From contig CALZJF010000001.1 in NCBI GenBank assembly GCA_945787885.1, forward strand, positions 62,001-126,000: a stretch of DNA of 64,000 nucleotides. The letters are read 5' to 3'. The DNA is from an uncultured Bacteroidales bacterium (GTDB taxonomy: Bacteria; Bacteroidota; Bacteroidia; Bacteroidales; Bacteroidaceae). A program made the translations under genes and the position numbers. Below, one piece after another: positions 41,181 to 51,859 of the stretch. How positions within the stretch are numbered: the stretch's first letter is position 1; each line of letters begins with the position of its first letter. Under the pieces are notes generated by a model. The model worked only from the letters and a program-made list of their open reading frames with translations, had not been told where the DNA came from and made no database searches.

Positions 41181-41851
41181 CATACACATTCGTGAAATCC
41201 GCGTTCAACCCTAAAATTCCGCATGATAAAAATTGAACACGAATATCCCGAATAGCCCGAATGTATATGAATAGCGATGGCAAAGTATTCGGGTAATTCG
41301 GGAAATTCGTGGTCAAATTAAAATTCCGCGTGATAAATGTTGAACACGAATAGCACGAATAGCCCGAATATGTATGAGCAACGATGGCAAAGTATTCGGG
41401 TAATTCGGGAAATTCGTGGTCAAATAAACATTCCGCGTGATAAATGTTGAACACGAATTGCACGAATAGCACGAATGTATATGAATAGCGATGGCAAAGT
41501 ATTCGGGTAATTCGGGTAATTCGTGGTCAAGTTAAAATTCCGCGTGATAAATGTTGAACATGAATATCGCGAATTTCCCGAATGTGGGTGAGCAGCGATG
41601 GCAAAGTATTCGGGTAATTCGGGAAATTCGTGGTCAAATAAAAATTCCGCGTGATAAATGTTGAACACGAATTGCACGAATAGCCCGAATGTGGATGAGC
41701 AGCGATGGCAAAGTATTCGGGTAATTCGGGAAATTCGTGGTCAAATAAAATTTCCGCGTGATAAATGTTGAACACGAATAGCCCGAATAGCCCGAATATG
41801 GATGAGCAGCGATGGCAAAGTACTCGGGTAATTCGGGAAATTCGTGGTCAA
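41181..41851. repeat. Tandem array 2, six units of about 107 bp
   Basis: CGATGGCAAAGTATTCGGG recurs every 107 bases (at about 41275, 41382, 41489, 41596, 41703, 41810). Units follow the plan of array 1: TTGAACACGAATnnCnCGAATnnCnCGAAT at one end and ATTCGGGAAATTCGTGGTCAA at the other, with a different middle. The same 9-bp sub-period is visible. From 41852 to 41989 nothing further is seen apart from a fading copy of the motif. Confidence 0.92.
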
Positions 41852-41989
41852 TGAAATTATCTGCGTGGCGTAGTGGCGTGTTCCGCGTATGGCACGAATG
41901 ATTTGCGGAAGGCGAATGACACGGATGGCACGAATGAGGGCGAACGGCGTATGTGACCCCTGCGCGCGAACATGGGAGCGCAAGAAAAA

Positions 41990-42019
41990 ACCGCAAGCCC
42001 GGCAGTTGGGGCTTGCGGT
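41990..42019 (-). terminator. Terminator of the 1793-residue secreted protein gene
   Basis: ACCGCAAGCCC (41990-42000) pairs with GGGCTTGCGGT (42009-42019); the minus strand continues in TTTTTT. The stem is almost identical to those at 47874 and 52028. Confidence 0.85.
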
Positions 42020-42085
42020 TTATTTGCTTGTCTGCGTGGAGAGAGCATCCAGAGATGACTCTGGACGCTCCTCCTGCATGAGATA

Positions 42086-45000
42086 TTACTTCAAGAGCTT
42101 TTCGCCGTTCTTGATGTAGAGGTTGCCCTTGACGGGTTTCACTACGCGGCGGCCCTGGAGGTCGAAGATGTCGTCAGCAGACTCCGTCTTGACGGTTTCG
42201 ATACCCGTGGTACCATTGCCATCAACAGCATAACACTTGCTGATTTCCTTATCGTACTTCACGCCATCAACGCGGAAGCTGTTGGGACGGAAGTAAACGG
42301 CAGCCTTGCCAGCCTCTTGGTTGAAGTCGATTTCAGTAGCCATCTGGCAAGCATATTCATACTGCTCGTAAGAGAGGTCTTGGAGACGGTTGAAGGTAAC
42401 ATTGACATTGGCCTCATCCTCTACGAAGATACCCATGCTCTCCTCCTCAGAGGTATAAGCAACGGCGGTGATTTCGCCATCCTGGTCGAACATTACACCG
42501 AAGAGGTTGTCGGTAACGGCTACGTTCTGAGCCTCCTCGAAGCTGACTGTCACCTCTTCCTGATAGTTTGCACTCTCAGTGACTACGACTCTGCCATCGT
42601 AATTGGCTTCAACAAACTTGTAGTAAGAGGTAAATTTACTTTCGGACCACGGTGTGTACATGTTCGGATACTTTGAAGTACCCATAGAACCGTCATATTT
42701 CATACGCAAGATTCTATCATCTTGCTGAACTTCTGCTCCACCAGAACGTACGACGAACACCTTAGAAATATCTACAGTCTCCTTAACGTAGTCAGGAACA
42801 GTAATAGCGGTATAATCAGACAGAGGTTCAAGAACCCATTCTGAGTTAGAATACAGCATCAACCTATTTCCGCCAGCAGTAAAGACATACTTACCTTCAG
42901 GTGTCTTGGTACAAAGCCAAGCTACAGGAGAAGTACCAGCATTAGAGCTATTCATTACATACAGATTATCCTTCTTTCCGAAGAACTCGCCCACGATGTA
43001 GTACGTCTTACCATCCTTCGGCAGACCGTCGTCCTCAGCAGCTGCAATAGTGTAGGTGAGGGTGAACTCAGGATTGTAGGTGGCGATATCAGGATCCCCG
43101 TAATTATTATCATATACGGTCTTCTCGGGGAGTAACAGCGTATAAGTGCCGGCTTCAGTCAGGGCAGGACTAATGGTAACGACAGTCTTGCTAGAATCGT
43201 AACCATCGTAACCAATTGACAGCGTATGGCCCTCTACCTCTGAACCATCAGCGTTCAGCAGCATAGGCACAACCTGATTATCACCGAGGTCAGTACCTGT
43301 ACAAGTCCAGTCAGGCCAGCTGAAGGTGACAGTGCTGAGTTCTGCTACGGTAGTGCCGTCAGCAGGCTCAACAGCTGTGTACTTGAAGCTGTCGGCAGGC
43401 TTGGTCAGCGTGTAGTAGTAAACGAGGTCTTCACACCAACGCTCGCCGGAAACGCTGCTGAACGTACCAGCAGGAACGAAGAGCGTATAGTTGCCAGCCG
43501 TCACGCCCTCAAATACGAGCGTCATCTGCGAACGGTTCTCACCGGCAGGCAGAACGGTCGGATAGAAGGGCGTCCGTGCAGCCTTGCTGACCAGCCTGAT
43601 GGGATTCTCAGCATTCTCGTTGTAAACCACATCCTCGGGGAAGGTGAGCTGAACGTAGAATATGTTTTCACTGTCAAGCTCGAAGCGCGATTCGCTCTCG
43701 GGAGTTACTGCGACGGGATTCAGAGGAGCTACCGTATAGTTCAGCGTGAACTCGGGATTGTAGATAGCGAAGTTCTTCTCAACGCCGAAGTCTTCTTCTT
43801 TGGCATCGGCATCGTTGTTCCATACGTAGCCTGCGGGGATGCTGACGGTGTAGTTGCCGGCAGCAGTGATGGGCTCTACCAGAACGAGGTTCACGGCGTT
43901 CCAATCGTTACCGTCGAGTTCGAGACGAGCGAGGAACTCTTGGCCATCGGCATTCAGCACCTTCACGCCTTGATTCGTAGCATCAGGAGCGAGAGCACCC
44001 ACGGTTTCGCCGAAGCTCAGTTTCACGCGCTCGAGCTTCGAAACGGTAGTGCCATCGGCAGGAGCGGCACCCGTGCAAACGAAGATGTCGCTCTTCTCGC
44101 GGTTAATCTTGAACTGATAAACGAGAGTCTCATTCTCAAAGCCCGTTTCGGTGAAGAAGGCGCCCTGAGGAACAGAGAGCGTGTAGTAGCCATAGTCAGT
44201 GACAGGCTCTGCAGGCGTTACGGTGACCACACCTTCCTCGCTTACCTCTACGCTTACGGGATATTCAGTGCGAGTGGTCATATTGATGAGCGTAACTGCC
44301 TTCTCTTCGTTATAGGTGACAGCGTCAGAGAATGCGATTGCTACGCTCTCGATGCTCTCAACGACACCAGTAGCGGGAGATTCCGTCACAGAGAGCGGCG
44401 ACTCAACGGTGAAGTCGAGCGTCAAAGCGGGGTTATAGAGCGCACCTTCGGCTACACCGCAGTCGGCAGCAGTAGCATCATAAAGCGCATTCCAGATGGT
44501 CTTTTCGGGGATTTCAACGGTGTATGCAGCAAAATCCTTAATAGGTTCGCTGAAGAGAACGTGAACGACATTGAGGTTGTACTTGTCGAAATAAACCGTT
44601 GCACTGAGCTCGGGAGCTACCTGACCGTTCTTCTTCAGTGTGAGGGCGGTGCCGTCCACAACTTCCTCAGTGACGAAGCCCACCTTCTCAGAGAATACGA
44701 GTGCTACGTCCTGTGCTTCTTCCATAAATACCTTCGTAAACTCAGGCACGAAGCTGTTCTCGGCTGCCACGACGGTGAACTCATAACGCAGCACGCTGTT
44801 GAGCAGCGTGTTCTTGTCCATAAACGTGTTGGCAGGAACTACGAGTTCATAAACGCCGGGTTCAGCGATGGCGGGAGCGAAGCGGACATAAACGTCAGCT
44901 CCCTCAGAGAGCTCATATTCTTCACCATCCTCAGACGACGTCACAGTGCCGAAGGAAACTGTTGCTTCATACATGACATTCGTAGCCTTGTTGTAAGCAT

Positions 45001-47467
45001 AAATCTTCTTCTCCTCGTTGTACTTCACTGCGGAGGTGAAGGTCATGTGAACTTCTGAGAGCTCTGCCACCTTGCTGTTCTCAACGGGGAGGAGTGCAGG
45101 ATATTCGAGCGTGGGACCGTCGCTGCTGACCACCTTATACTTCAACGTAAATTCGGGGTTATGTACAGCGAAGTAGTTCTCAACGCCGAAGTCGTCCTCA
45201 TCTGCATTGAAGCCCTCGTTCCAGATATATTGTGCAGGAACGGTGAGAGAATAGTTGCCATCAACATTGATGGTTTCGGCGAGAACGATTTCTACTGCCT
45301 TCCTATTATCCTCAAGCGTATTGATGACGGCACCCGTCACTACCTCGCCCTGCTCGTTGAGCACCTGGAGAGCGGTCTCTTCCAGATTTGCCTGAGCAGC
45401 GGGAACCACGAAGCCGACGGCCTCGGGGAAGGTGAGGAGGATGGTGCTCAGACTCTTCACCGTCGTACCGACGATAGGCTCTGCCTCGGTGAAGCTGAAG
45501 CTGTCGGGCTGCTGGAGGAGCTTATAGCGTACGGTGAAGGCATCGTTCGGACGCTGCTTCTCCACAGAGGTGAAAGCACCTTCCTGAACGTCGAGTACAT
45601 AGATTGCCGGATTCTTCGGGCCATCGGCGAAGGTGAGGGTGACGGTCTGTCCCTCTACGCTGACAGCAGGCACATAGCTTTCGCCGCGGAGCTTGGAGAG
45701 TGTGACGCCCTGACCATTGTAGCTGACAGCCTCATTGAAGTGGAGCTGGACGGTGGTGAATTCGTCATAGACTTTCTGCACCTTCTCAGCGTCGGCATCG
45801 GCTTCTGCACACTGCGGACCGGGGACAACGCTATAGCTGAGAGCTACGGCCTCATTGTAGCGAGCACCCTCGAAGTAGCCGAGGAAGTCCTCATCTTCGA
45901 GATTGACGAGGCTGTTCCATACATACTGCTCGGGGATAGAGAGAGAATAGTTGCCTTCTACGACAACGGGCTCTGCCAGCTCTACCACAACGGTGTTTTC
46001 TTCTTCACCCTGATAGAGTGCGGCAGTGGTGACGGCCTCGCCCTGCTCGTTGAGGACTGCAAGTCCATCGAACACCTGACCTGCGGGAACTACGAAGCCA
46101 ACAGCTTGGTCGAAGGTGAGGGTGAGCTTGTCGAGATAGTTGACGGTAGTAGCATTGGCAGGAGCCACGCTCTGGAGCTGCATCTTCTCCGCAGCACTGC
46201 ATACCTGGCTCTTCTTCACTACGTACTGGAACTTGTCGAGCACATCCTGCGTCACTGCCATCGCACCCTTTTCGATGACAGCCTTGGCCTCGACGATAGC
46301 GGCGCGGAGAGCCTCAGCCTGCTCGGGATACTTGGCATTCACACAATCGGGAGAGAGAGAAGCATGATAGAGCTGGAACTCTGCGAAGTGGCCGAAACCA
46401 TTACCTGTAGTAGTTTTAGCGATAACAAAGCGCAGAGAAACAGTACCCACGGGAACCGTGAAATGACCCGTAACGGTCTCCGTATTGCTCGTGAACGGAG
46501 TCTCTACCGTGCCTACGAAGGTGTAGTCAGCAGCATTGTTGGAAGCATAGACATCGAAAGCTGTAATATGGTCGGCACCTGTACGACGACGAGTCATTGC
46601 CAACTTCATATCGCCACCCACAGCTTCGGGGAGCGCGATGAAGAAGTCGTGCGTACCGGGGGTAACACTACCACCACTCCATTTTGAATGCCAGAAAGTA
46701 GTTACATCGTTGTCGCAAGCTCCTGCTACACTACCCTCCCAGGGTTCTGTAAACTGAGAGGTGAACTGGCTGGGATTAGTGAAGAGATTCTTACTCCACT
46801 GAAAACCATCCCAGTAGAGAGCGAGAGCGTCAGTATAAAGTGTCTTATACGTTGCAAAACGCTCGTTGTACTCTTTTCTAATCTGATAATCTTTCACTTG
46901 AGCTTCTACCAGTGCCTGCACATCTGGACTGACATCGGGCACCTTCACAATCTGCATGGTGTTACCATTATCACCAGTATCATGCCAAAAGACTACAGAC
47001 GGGTTCTGGTCTAAGCTCAGATTAATCTTATTACCATCAAAGGCAATGTTAGTGGGGTGAGTACCAGCATTAATACCCGTAGAAGGCAGCAGCTGCACCG
47101 TATAGGCAGGATCATATTCGGTAAGCATCGTACCACCTCCACTCTTATACAGGAACTTGTTCGCTCCTACATTGTAGAGGTAATAGCTTTCACCGATTTT
47201 GTAGAACATCCACTGGTTGTCGGGTTCTTTCGGGTCAACGGTAATCTCTGTGCCCCCATTCCAAGTGTTTTTCGAACACCAAGCTCCAGTTTTTGTCTTG
47301 GACGGCGCATACACCAGATAGCCACGGTTAAAAGACTCGATGGTATATGCCGAAGCATTGTCCGTCTGGTCAAGTGCCGTGATGGGCTTGGACTCTTGCG
47401 CCGATACTCCTAATGCTCCAAAGCATGAAAGCACTAAGAGTGAGAAGAATTGGAAAATCTTTCTCAT
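42086..47467 (-). CDS. Large secreted multidomain protein: discoidin-like domain, nine Ig-like repeats, C-terminal tail
   Basis: A 1793-residue exported protein (signal peptide MRKIFQFFSLLVLSCFGALGVSAQ). Residues ~35-175 resemble a lectin-like N domain (SYYLYNVGANKFLYKSG). Residues ~230-370 look like an F5/8 type C (discoidin) domain (CDNDVTTFWHSKW, GHFAEFQLY). Nine Ig-like repeats of ~100-125 residues follow (about 430-1476). The longer ones share LTFxxAVGFVVP, ITxxGNYSLTVPAQYIWN and NPEFTLxYxV. A further domain spans ~1480-1750, and the tail IFDLQGRRVVKPVKGNLYI…GEKLLK closes the chain. The tail is shared by the next two genes and resembles a shortened sorting signal for export to the surface. 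No catalytic motif is seen; adhesion or polymer binding is the best guess. Confidence 0.85.
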   Translation of the reverse strand: MRKIFQFFSLLVLSCFGALGVSAQESKPITALDQTDNASAYTIESFNRGYLVYAPSKTKTGAWCSKNTWNGGTEITVDPKEPDNQWMFYKIGESYYLYNVGANKFLYKSGGGTMLTEYDPAYTVQLLPSTGINAGTHPTNIAFDGNKINLSLDQNPSVVFWHDTGDNGNTMQIVKVPDVSPDVQALVEAQVKDYQIRKEYNERFATYKTLYTDALALYWDGFQWSKNLFTNPSQFTSQFTEPWEGSVAGACDNDVTTFWHSKWSGGSVTPGTHDFFIALPEAVGGDMKLAMTRRRTGADHITAFDVYASNNAADYTFVGTVETPFTSNTETVTGHFTVPVGTVSLRFVIAKTTTGNGFGHFAEFQLYHASLSPDCVNAKYPEQAEALRAAIVEAKAVIEKGAMAVTQDVLDKFQYVVKKSQVCSAAEKMQLQSVAPANATTVNYLDKLTLTFDQAVGFVVPAGQVFDGLAVLNEQGEAVTTAALYQGEEENTVVVELAEPVVVEGNYSLSIPEQYVWNSLVNLEDEDFLGYFEGARYNEAVALSYSVVPGPQCAEADADAEKVQKVYDEFTTVQLHFNEAVSYNGQGVTLSKLRGESYVPAVSVEGQTVTLTFADGPKNPAIYVLDVQEGAFTSVEKQRPNDAFTVRYKLLQQPDSFSFTEAEPIVGTTVKSLSTILLTFPEAVGFVVPAAQANLEETALQVLNEQGEVVTGAVINTLEDNRKAVEIVLAETINVDGNYSLTVPAQYIWNEGFNADEDDFGVENYFAVHNPEFTLKYKVVSSDGPTLEYPALLPVENSKVAELSEVHMTFTSAVKYNEEKKIYAYNKATNVMYEATVSFGTVTSSEDGEEYELSEGADVYVRFAPAIAEPGVYELVVPANTFMDKNTLLNSVLRYEFTVVAAENSFVPEFTKVFMEEAQDVALVFSEKVGFVTEEVVDGTALTLKKNGQVAPELSATVYFDKYNLNVVHVLFSEPIKDFAAYTVEIPEKTIWNALYDATAADCGVAEGALYNPALTLDFTVESPLSVTESPATGVVESIESVAIAFSDAVTYNEEKAVTLINMTTRTEYPVSVEVSEEGVVTVTPAEPVTDYGYYTLSVPQGAFFTETGFENETLVYQFKINREKSDIFVCTGAAPADGTTVSKLERVKLSFGETVGALAPDATNQGVKVLNADGQEFLARLELDGNDWNAVNLVLVEPITAAGNYTVSIPAGYVWNNDADAKEEDFGVEKNFAIYNPEFTLNYTVAPLNPVAVTPESESRFELDSENIFYVQLTFPEDVVYNENAENPIRLVSKAARTPFYPTVLPAGENRSQMTLVFEGVTAGNYTLFVPAGTFSSVSGERWCEDLVYYYTLTKPADSFKYTAVEPADGTTVAELSTVTFSWPDWTCTGTDLGDNQVVPMLLNADGSEVEGHTLSIGYDGYDSSKTVVTISPALTEAGTYTLLLPEKTVYDNNYGDPDIATYNPEFTLTYTIAAAEDDGLPKDGKTYYIVGEFFGKKDNLYVMNSSNAGTSPVAWLCTKTPEGKYVFTAGGNRLMLYSNSEWVLEPLSDYTAITVPDYVKETVDISKVFVVRSGGAEVQQDDRILRMKYDGSMGTSKYPNMYTPWSESKFTSYYKFVEANYDGRVVVTESANYQEEVTVSFEEAQNVAVTDNLFGVMFDQDGEITAVAYTSEEESMGIFVEDEANVNVTFNRLQDLSYEQYEYACQMATEIDFNQEAGKAAVYFRPNSFRVDGVKYDKEISKCYAVDGNGTTGIETVKTESADDIFDLQGRRVVKPVKGNLYIKNGEKLLK

Positions 47468-47624
47468 AACGACAGGTTTTTAGTGAATAAATATAAATAG
47501 AATTGAAGTTGTATTCCTGTTCTAACGGTGAATCCTCGCGCGTACGCTTCAAACACAGGATTTTTGTCATCTCTTGGTGGCTAACGCGGGGCATCAGAAT
47601 GGCTATATTGCCTATTTGATTGGG

Positions 47625-47632
47625 CAAAAATA
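47625..47632 (-). promoter_or_regulatory. Putative -7 element of the 1793-residue protein gene
   Basis: TATTTTTG on the minus strand fits TAnnTTTG and stands about 160 bases before the start codon. No clear -33. The rest of the 462-base gap (47468-47929) holds the terminator of the next gene and nothing else recognised. Confidence 0.4.
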
Positions 47633-47873
47633 CAATAATATTTGAAAAACCTCCCATCTTTTGTGGTTATTTTTCAGGGTTGAGAACAGAAAAGTGGTCA
47701 ATTTGCCTCAAAAACAGCGCGCAAACGTTGTCATCACAAGGATATTTACACATTTTTTCAATATTACGGCCCTTCCCGCACGGGGGCGAAAACGGCGAAA
47801 CTACTGACGAATGAAAAAAACAACAAAGCGGGCGAAACAAGCCGCCTGACTCCACGCCCCCCAAAAAGCAAAA

Positions 47874-47903
47874 ACCGCAAGCCCGAAATGCCGGGCTTGC
47901 GGT
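47874..47903 (-). terminator. Terminator of the 1175-residue secreted protein gene
   Basis: ACCGCAAGCCCG (47874-47885) pairs with CGGGCTTGCGGT (47892-47903), with TTTTTGC on the minus strand after it. Confidence 0.85.
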
Positions 47904-47929
47904 TAATTACTATAAGGGAGAAGGAGAAA

Positions 47930-50900
47930 TTACTTCAGAACCTTCTTACCGTTCTGGATGTAGAGGTTGCCCTTGACGGGAGCAGCCACGCGACGACCGA
48001 AGAGGTCGAAGACTTCTGCTTCAGACTCGGAAGCATTGACAGTGTCGATACCCGTGGTACCACCATTGCCAGAGAGTTCCTGCTTGAAAGAGAGCGTCAT
48101 ATTGACCACCTTTCCGTCAACAGCGAAGCTCTTCGGGCAGAAGTAAACGCTGACTTCACCTGCGGCAGGCGTTGCAAAGTCGCCGATGCGCTTGATAACG
48201 TTGGCAGCAGCAGGCGTATCGAGGGTATTGAGGGGCTGGAAGTTCAGCTTGATATTGCTTCTGCCGGCGTAAGCCTGACCGAAGAGGTCGTAGCCAACAC
48301 CTGAGAAGATGATACCGTAGATGTCGCCCGTCTCGTCATATACGCCACCGATGAGTCCGAATGCAGAAGGCTCAACGCTGCTGGCGTGCTTGAACTCAAC
48401 CTGGAAGTTTTCAACGAGGTCAGCAGCCTCGGTCACTTCAGTCGCAGGAGTATAGACAATGTCTTCTTCGTCACCGCTCCACTCCGTCACTTCCTCGAAT
48501 ACGAAGAACGAGGTGTAAGAGCTGTTCCAAGGAGCAAAGAGGTTTGCACCGTGGTCGTAGTTACCAGTGCTGAGGTTCATATTGAGATAGAGATAGCGTC
48601 CATCCTTGTGATAAGATCTCATGGCAACGACTTCGGGCTTCACATACTCCTCGGGGAGCTTGCCAGCATTCATGTCCTTATCGGTAAGGAGATACATCGG
48701 AGTGATTTCCCATGCATCGCCGCCGTCAGCCCATCCGCGGAAGTGGAGGGTTTCACCGGTTTCGTTAGTGAAGACATACTTGCCGTTCTCGTCCAAGCTG
48801 CAGAGCCATGCCACAGCCGTCTGCGAAGGAGTCTCCTCGGTGCCGAGGTAGCGGAGCACGCTGGACTTTCCGAAGTTCTCGTTGCGGATGAAGTAGTATT
48901 TGCCAGCCTCGGGGAGGGGGTTCGTGGCAACGACATAGTTGAGCGTGAACTCGGGGTTATAGACAGCACCGCGCGAGAGACCCATATCTTCAGCGTCGAA
49001 GTTAGCCTTGCTGTTCCAGATATACTGAGCAGGAACGGTGACGCTATACTTGCCAAACTCAGTGATAGGCTCAGCGAGCGTGATGTTCACCACATTGGGG
49101 CTTGCAGCATCAACGCTCATCTCGGTGACAGTAACGGTTTCGCCGGCAGCATTGACAACGGCAACACCATTAAAGGTAGCAGCAGCGGGAACTACCTGAA
49201 CCTTGTCGGGGAAGGTGAGCTGGATGACGCTGAGTTCCTCAACGACTTCCTTGTCAGCAGGCAGCACCACATCGTAAACAAAGGAGTCGGGCTTGGGAAG
49301 TGCGGTCTTGGCCTCTACCACCCAGAGCTGACCAGGCTTATCAGTATAAACGCCGGCACCAGCCCAAGAATGATCAATACCGAAGCCCTGAGTAGCATTC
49401 TTCAAGATAGTAGTGGGGTTGCCTTCGAGGTCAGCGATGTACCAAGTGCTGACATTGTCGGAGAAGTCCCAAGTAGAGATTACACTATGACCGACATACT
49501 TGCCCGTGCTCTCGCTCTGGAGGATATAGCCACCATCTTCAGTGGGGGTGAAGGTGAAGTATTCAGGCTCAGCAGCGAGCGAATAGGTGGTAACATCGTT
49601 GTCGGGCACTTCAGTGGTGCTGAAGTAGAGTTCAGTGTCGTTGTAGCGAATGGCAGCTACGAGGGGATCGCCGGCCTCGTAAGCAGCGACGGCAGCCTTA
49701 AGGTCTTCGAGATCCTGAAGCGAAGGAGTGGCGAGAGCCTCGAACTTGGCGAGAGCCTCAGCAAAAGCAGCGGCAGCCTTGGGGTTCTTCGCATTGAAGC
49801 AGTCAGGAACGAGCGCACTTACATAGAGTTTGAACTCTGCGAAGTGGCCATAGCCACGCTCCAAATCCGTCTTAGCGATGACGAAGCGCACGGAAGCCGT
49901 ACCCTCGGGCACCGTGAAATGACCCGTTACGGTCTCAGGTGCTTCAGGTTTGAAAGCAGGTTTGCCAACAAGAGGAGTCTCTGCCGTGCCCACGAAGGTA
50001 TAATCAGCAGCACTGTTGGAAGCTGTAGAAGAAGCATAGACATCGAACGCAAGGATATGGTCGTTCAAAGCTCCGCAACGGCGAGTCATATCAAACTGCA
50101 TATCGCCACCGACAGCTTCGGGGAGGGCGATGAAGAAATCGTGGGTGCCGGGAGCAACATTACCACCATGCCAAGTTGAATGCCAGAAAGTAGAAGGATC
50201 GCCGTCGCAAGCTGCTGCCTCACTGCCTTCTTCGGGATCTGTCCAGGCAGAAGTGAACTGGCTGGCATCAGTAAAGAGATTGTCGGAAAGCTCATAAACC
50301 GTGTTGGCCTCATACTGAGCCTTTGCCGCAGCCAGTGCCTCAGCGAACTGCTTGGCAACATTCAGTTCATCGACTACATTATCGGCGGGATATTCAGCCT
50401 CAACAATCGTGAAGACAGAGCCATTATCCTTAACCTCCCACCAGCGGACGGGAGCCTCAGTCATACCATTGGTGATGCAGAGATAATCGTACTGACCTCC
50501 AGTAGTATTAAATCCGAAAGTGCCATCGCCGTTGTCAGTTACCTTGATAGCCTTGGGCTCCTTAACCAAGTCATACGACTTGTAATCGCTATTCTGCACT
50601 AACTGAGCATACGCCTTTGCACCAACGTTGTAGAGATAGTAAGTGTCATCTACATTGACCACCTGCCAGAGATGGTTGGGGTTGTTGCCATCGAAGGAAA
50701 CGGTCCACTTTTCGTCGATACCGCCATTCTGGTTTCCGAGCCAAGTTTCTGCAGCAGCGAGGGTGACGTGCGCATCGCCTTCGGTATAGGTGAGGTAGCC
50801 ACCGCCATTCACATTCTTGATGGCATAGGTCTTGTCGTTGCTGAGCTCATCGAGGTTTGCCACGGTCTTGCCACCGGCAGCAGCGGGATAGCCCGTCCAT

Positions 50901-51457
50901 TCGACATTCCAAACAGAGGTGCGGTCTTTATTGCCATCCTGTCCGGAAGGACAATTGTTGACAATTTCAATAGAGAAGTCGCCTTCTACGTTAACATCCT
51001 GACTCCACTCGTACTTCACATTCTTCGCCAAGTTTTCAGGAACAACGTCATACTCCTGAACAGCAATGCCATTCTGAAGCACAGAAACATGGAGCGACAG
51101 CTTTTGCACAGAGAAAACACAAGCATAGTTCAAACTCAACGTGCCGCAGCCATTATGCAAAGTGGGTGAGGTCAGCTTTCCCGGCTGAGAGGTTTTTCCA
51201 TTTAGCACAACAGCAGCAGTGACATTGTATTTATCGCCATAAATACCAAAATGGCCACCTTCCTCTGCCGCTCCTGAATTCGCATTCCAGCCGGCATGCA
51301 CCATGGCATTCTCAGCTGTCCATCCATCTTTATTACTCGATGTAATGTATTGGGTGCTAACCTTACCATCATTAAAGGTGGAGAAGTTGCACTTACCTTG
51401 CGCCCATGCAGCCGTTGCGGCCACAAGAGCAAAGAAGAACATTAAGAGTTTCTTCAT
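47930..51457 (-). CDS. Large secreted multidomain protein, paralogue of the 1793-residue protein
   Basis: A 1175-residue exported protein (signal peptide MKKLLMFFFALVAATAAWAQ). The first ~190 residues form a beta-rich domain absent from the larger paralogue. Residues ~195-350 are a lectin-like domain (TYYLYNVGAKAYAQLV). About 395-555 is a discoidin-like domain nearly identical in parts to the neighbour (ACDGDPSTFWHSTWHGG; HDFFIALPEAVGGDM). A second lectin-like stretch (~640-725) and one Ig-like repeat (~730-850: LTFPDKVQVVP, VTVPAQYIWN, NPEFTLNYVV) follow. The end has VFDLFGRRVAAPVKGNLYI…GKKVLK. It probably arose by duplication with loss or gain of repeats. Likely cell-surface or secreted; the ligand is unknown. 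Confidence 0.85.
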   Translation of the reverse strand: MKKLLMFFFALVAATAAWAQGKCNFSTFNDGKVSTQYITSSNKDGWTAENAMVHAGWNANSGAAEEGGHFGIYGDKYNVTAAVVLNGKTSQPGKLTSPTLHNGCGTLSLNYACVFSVQKLSLHVSVLQNGIAVQEYDVVPENLAKNVKYEWSQDVNVEGDFSIEIVNNCPSGQDGNKDRTSVWNVEWTGYPAAAGGKTVANLDELSNDKTYAIKNVNGGGYLTYTEGDAHVTLAAAETWLGNQNGGIDEKWTVSFDGNNPNHLWQVVNVDDTYYLYNVGAKAYAQLVQNSDYKSYDLVKEPKAIKVTDNGDGTFGFNTTGGQYDYLCITNGMTEAPVRWWEVKDNGSVFTIVEAEYPADNVVDELNVAKQFAEALAAAKAQYEANTVYELSDNLFTDASQFTSAWTDPEEGSEAAACDGDPSTFWHSTWHGGNVAPGTHDFFIALPEAVGGDMQFDMTRRCGALNDHILAFDVYASSTASNSAADYTFVGTAETPLVGKPAFKPEAPETVTGHFTVPEGTASVRFVIAKTDLERGYGHFAEFKLYVSALVPDCFNAKNPKAAAAFAEALAKFEALATPSLQDLEDLKAAVAAYEAGDPLVAAIRYNDTELYFSTTEVPDNDVTTYSLAAEPEYFTFTPTEDGGYILQSESTGKYVGHSVISTWDFSDNVSTWYIADLEGNPTTILKNATQGFGIDHSWAGAGVYTDKPGQLWVVEAKTALPKPDSFVYDVVLPADKEVVEELSVIQLTFPDKVQVVPAAATFNGVAVVNAAGETVTVTEMSVDAASPNVVNITLAEPITEFGKYSVTVPAQYIWNSKANFDAEDMGLSRGAVYNPEFTLNYVVATNPLPEAGKYYFIRNENFGKSSVLRYLGTEETPSQTAVAWLCSLDENGKYVFTNETGETLHFRGWADGGDAWEITPMYLLTDKDMNAGKLPEEYVKPEVVAMRSYHKDGRYLYLNMNLSTGNYDHGANLFAPWNSSYTSFFVFEEVTEWSGDEEDIVYTPATEVTEAADLVENFQVEFKHASSVEPSAFGLIGGVYDETGDIYGIIFSGVGYDLFGQAYAGRSNIKLNFQPLNTLDTPAAANVIKRIGDFATPAAGEVSVYFCPKSFAVDGKVVNMTLSFKQELSGNGGTTGIDTVNASESEAEVFDLFGRRVAAPVKGNLYIQNGKKVLK

Positions 51458-51654
51458 AGTAAAACAATTTTAGTGAATGATTATATTATTATATATATAT
51501 GTGTATCCATGCTTTTCATAGAGGAAAATGAGGGTGGACGGGCTTCCAACGAGGCATCAACCCACGGTTTTTACATCTTTACTTTCTGATTTTCGGCTCT
51601 GCCGCCTACTTTTCTGATAGCATTTGCCAAAGGGAGTTGGCACAATTAACGCGG

Positions 51655-51662
51655 CAAAAATA
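51655..51662 (-). promoter_or_regulatory. Putative -7 element of the 1175-residue protein gene
   Basis: TATTTTTG on the minus strand, in the same GGCAAAAATA context as the element at 47625. It lies about 200 bases upstream of the start codon. Confidence 0.4.
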
Positions 51663-51859
51663 CGAACATTTTTCAAATCACAGACAGAAATGTGATTGTT
51701 TTTTTGCTTTTTCCTCCTTAATTTTTGAAAAAACCATCCTTTTGCCCTCCACCACCCCTGTTTTAACTGGCACAAAAGAGGTGCTGGGCGGGAATATGCC
51801 ACGATGCAAAGGCCAAAACCAAAGATTCAAACCGAAGGATAACGCCCCGAAGTTCGACC

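Noticed and set aside
38981..41851. CRISPR array
   Set aside because: Units are ~107 bp and contiguous, without unique spacers, and no cas genes are present.
41173..41996. Short minus-strand frames rich in IRAIRVQHLSRG repeats
   Set aside because: They are translations of the palindromic repeat array and end at repeat boundaries.
43940..50179. Long plus-strand frames opposite the large secreted-protein genes (43940-45058, 45161-46687, 48386-50179)
   Set aside because: The minus-strand frames have signal peptides, repeats and a shared tail; the plus-strand frames are reverse images of those repeats.
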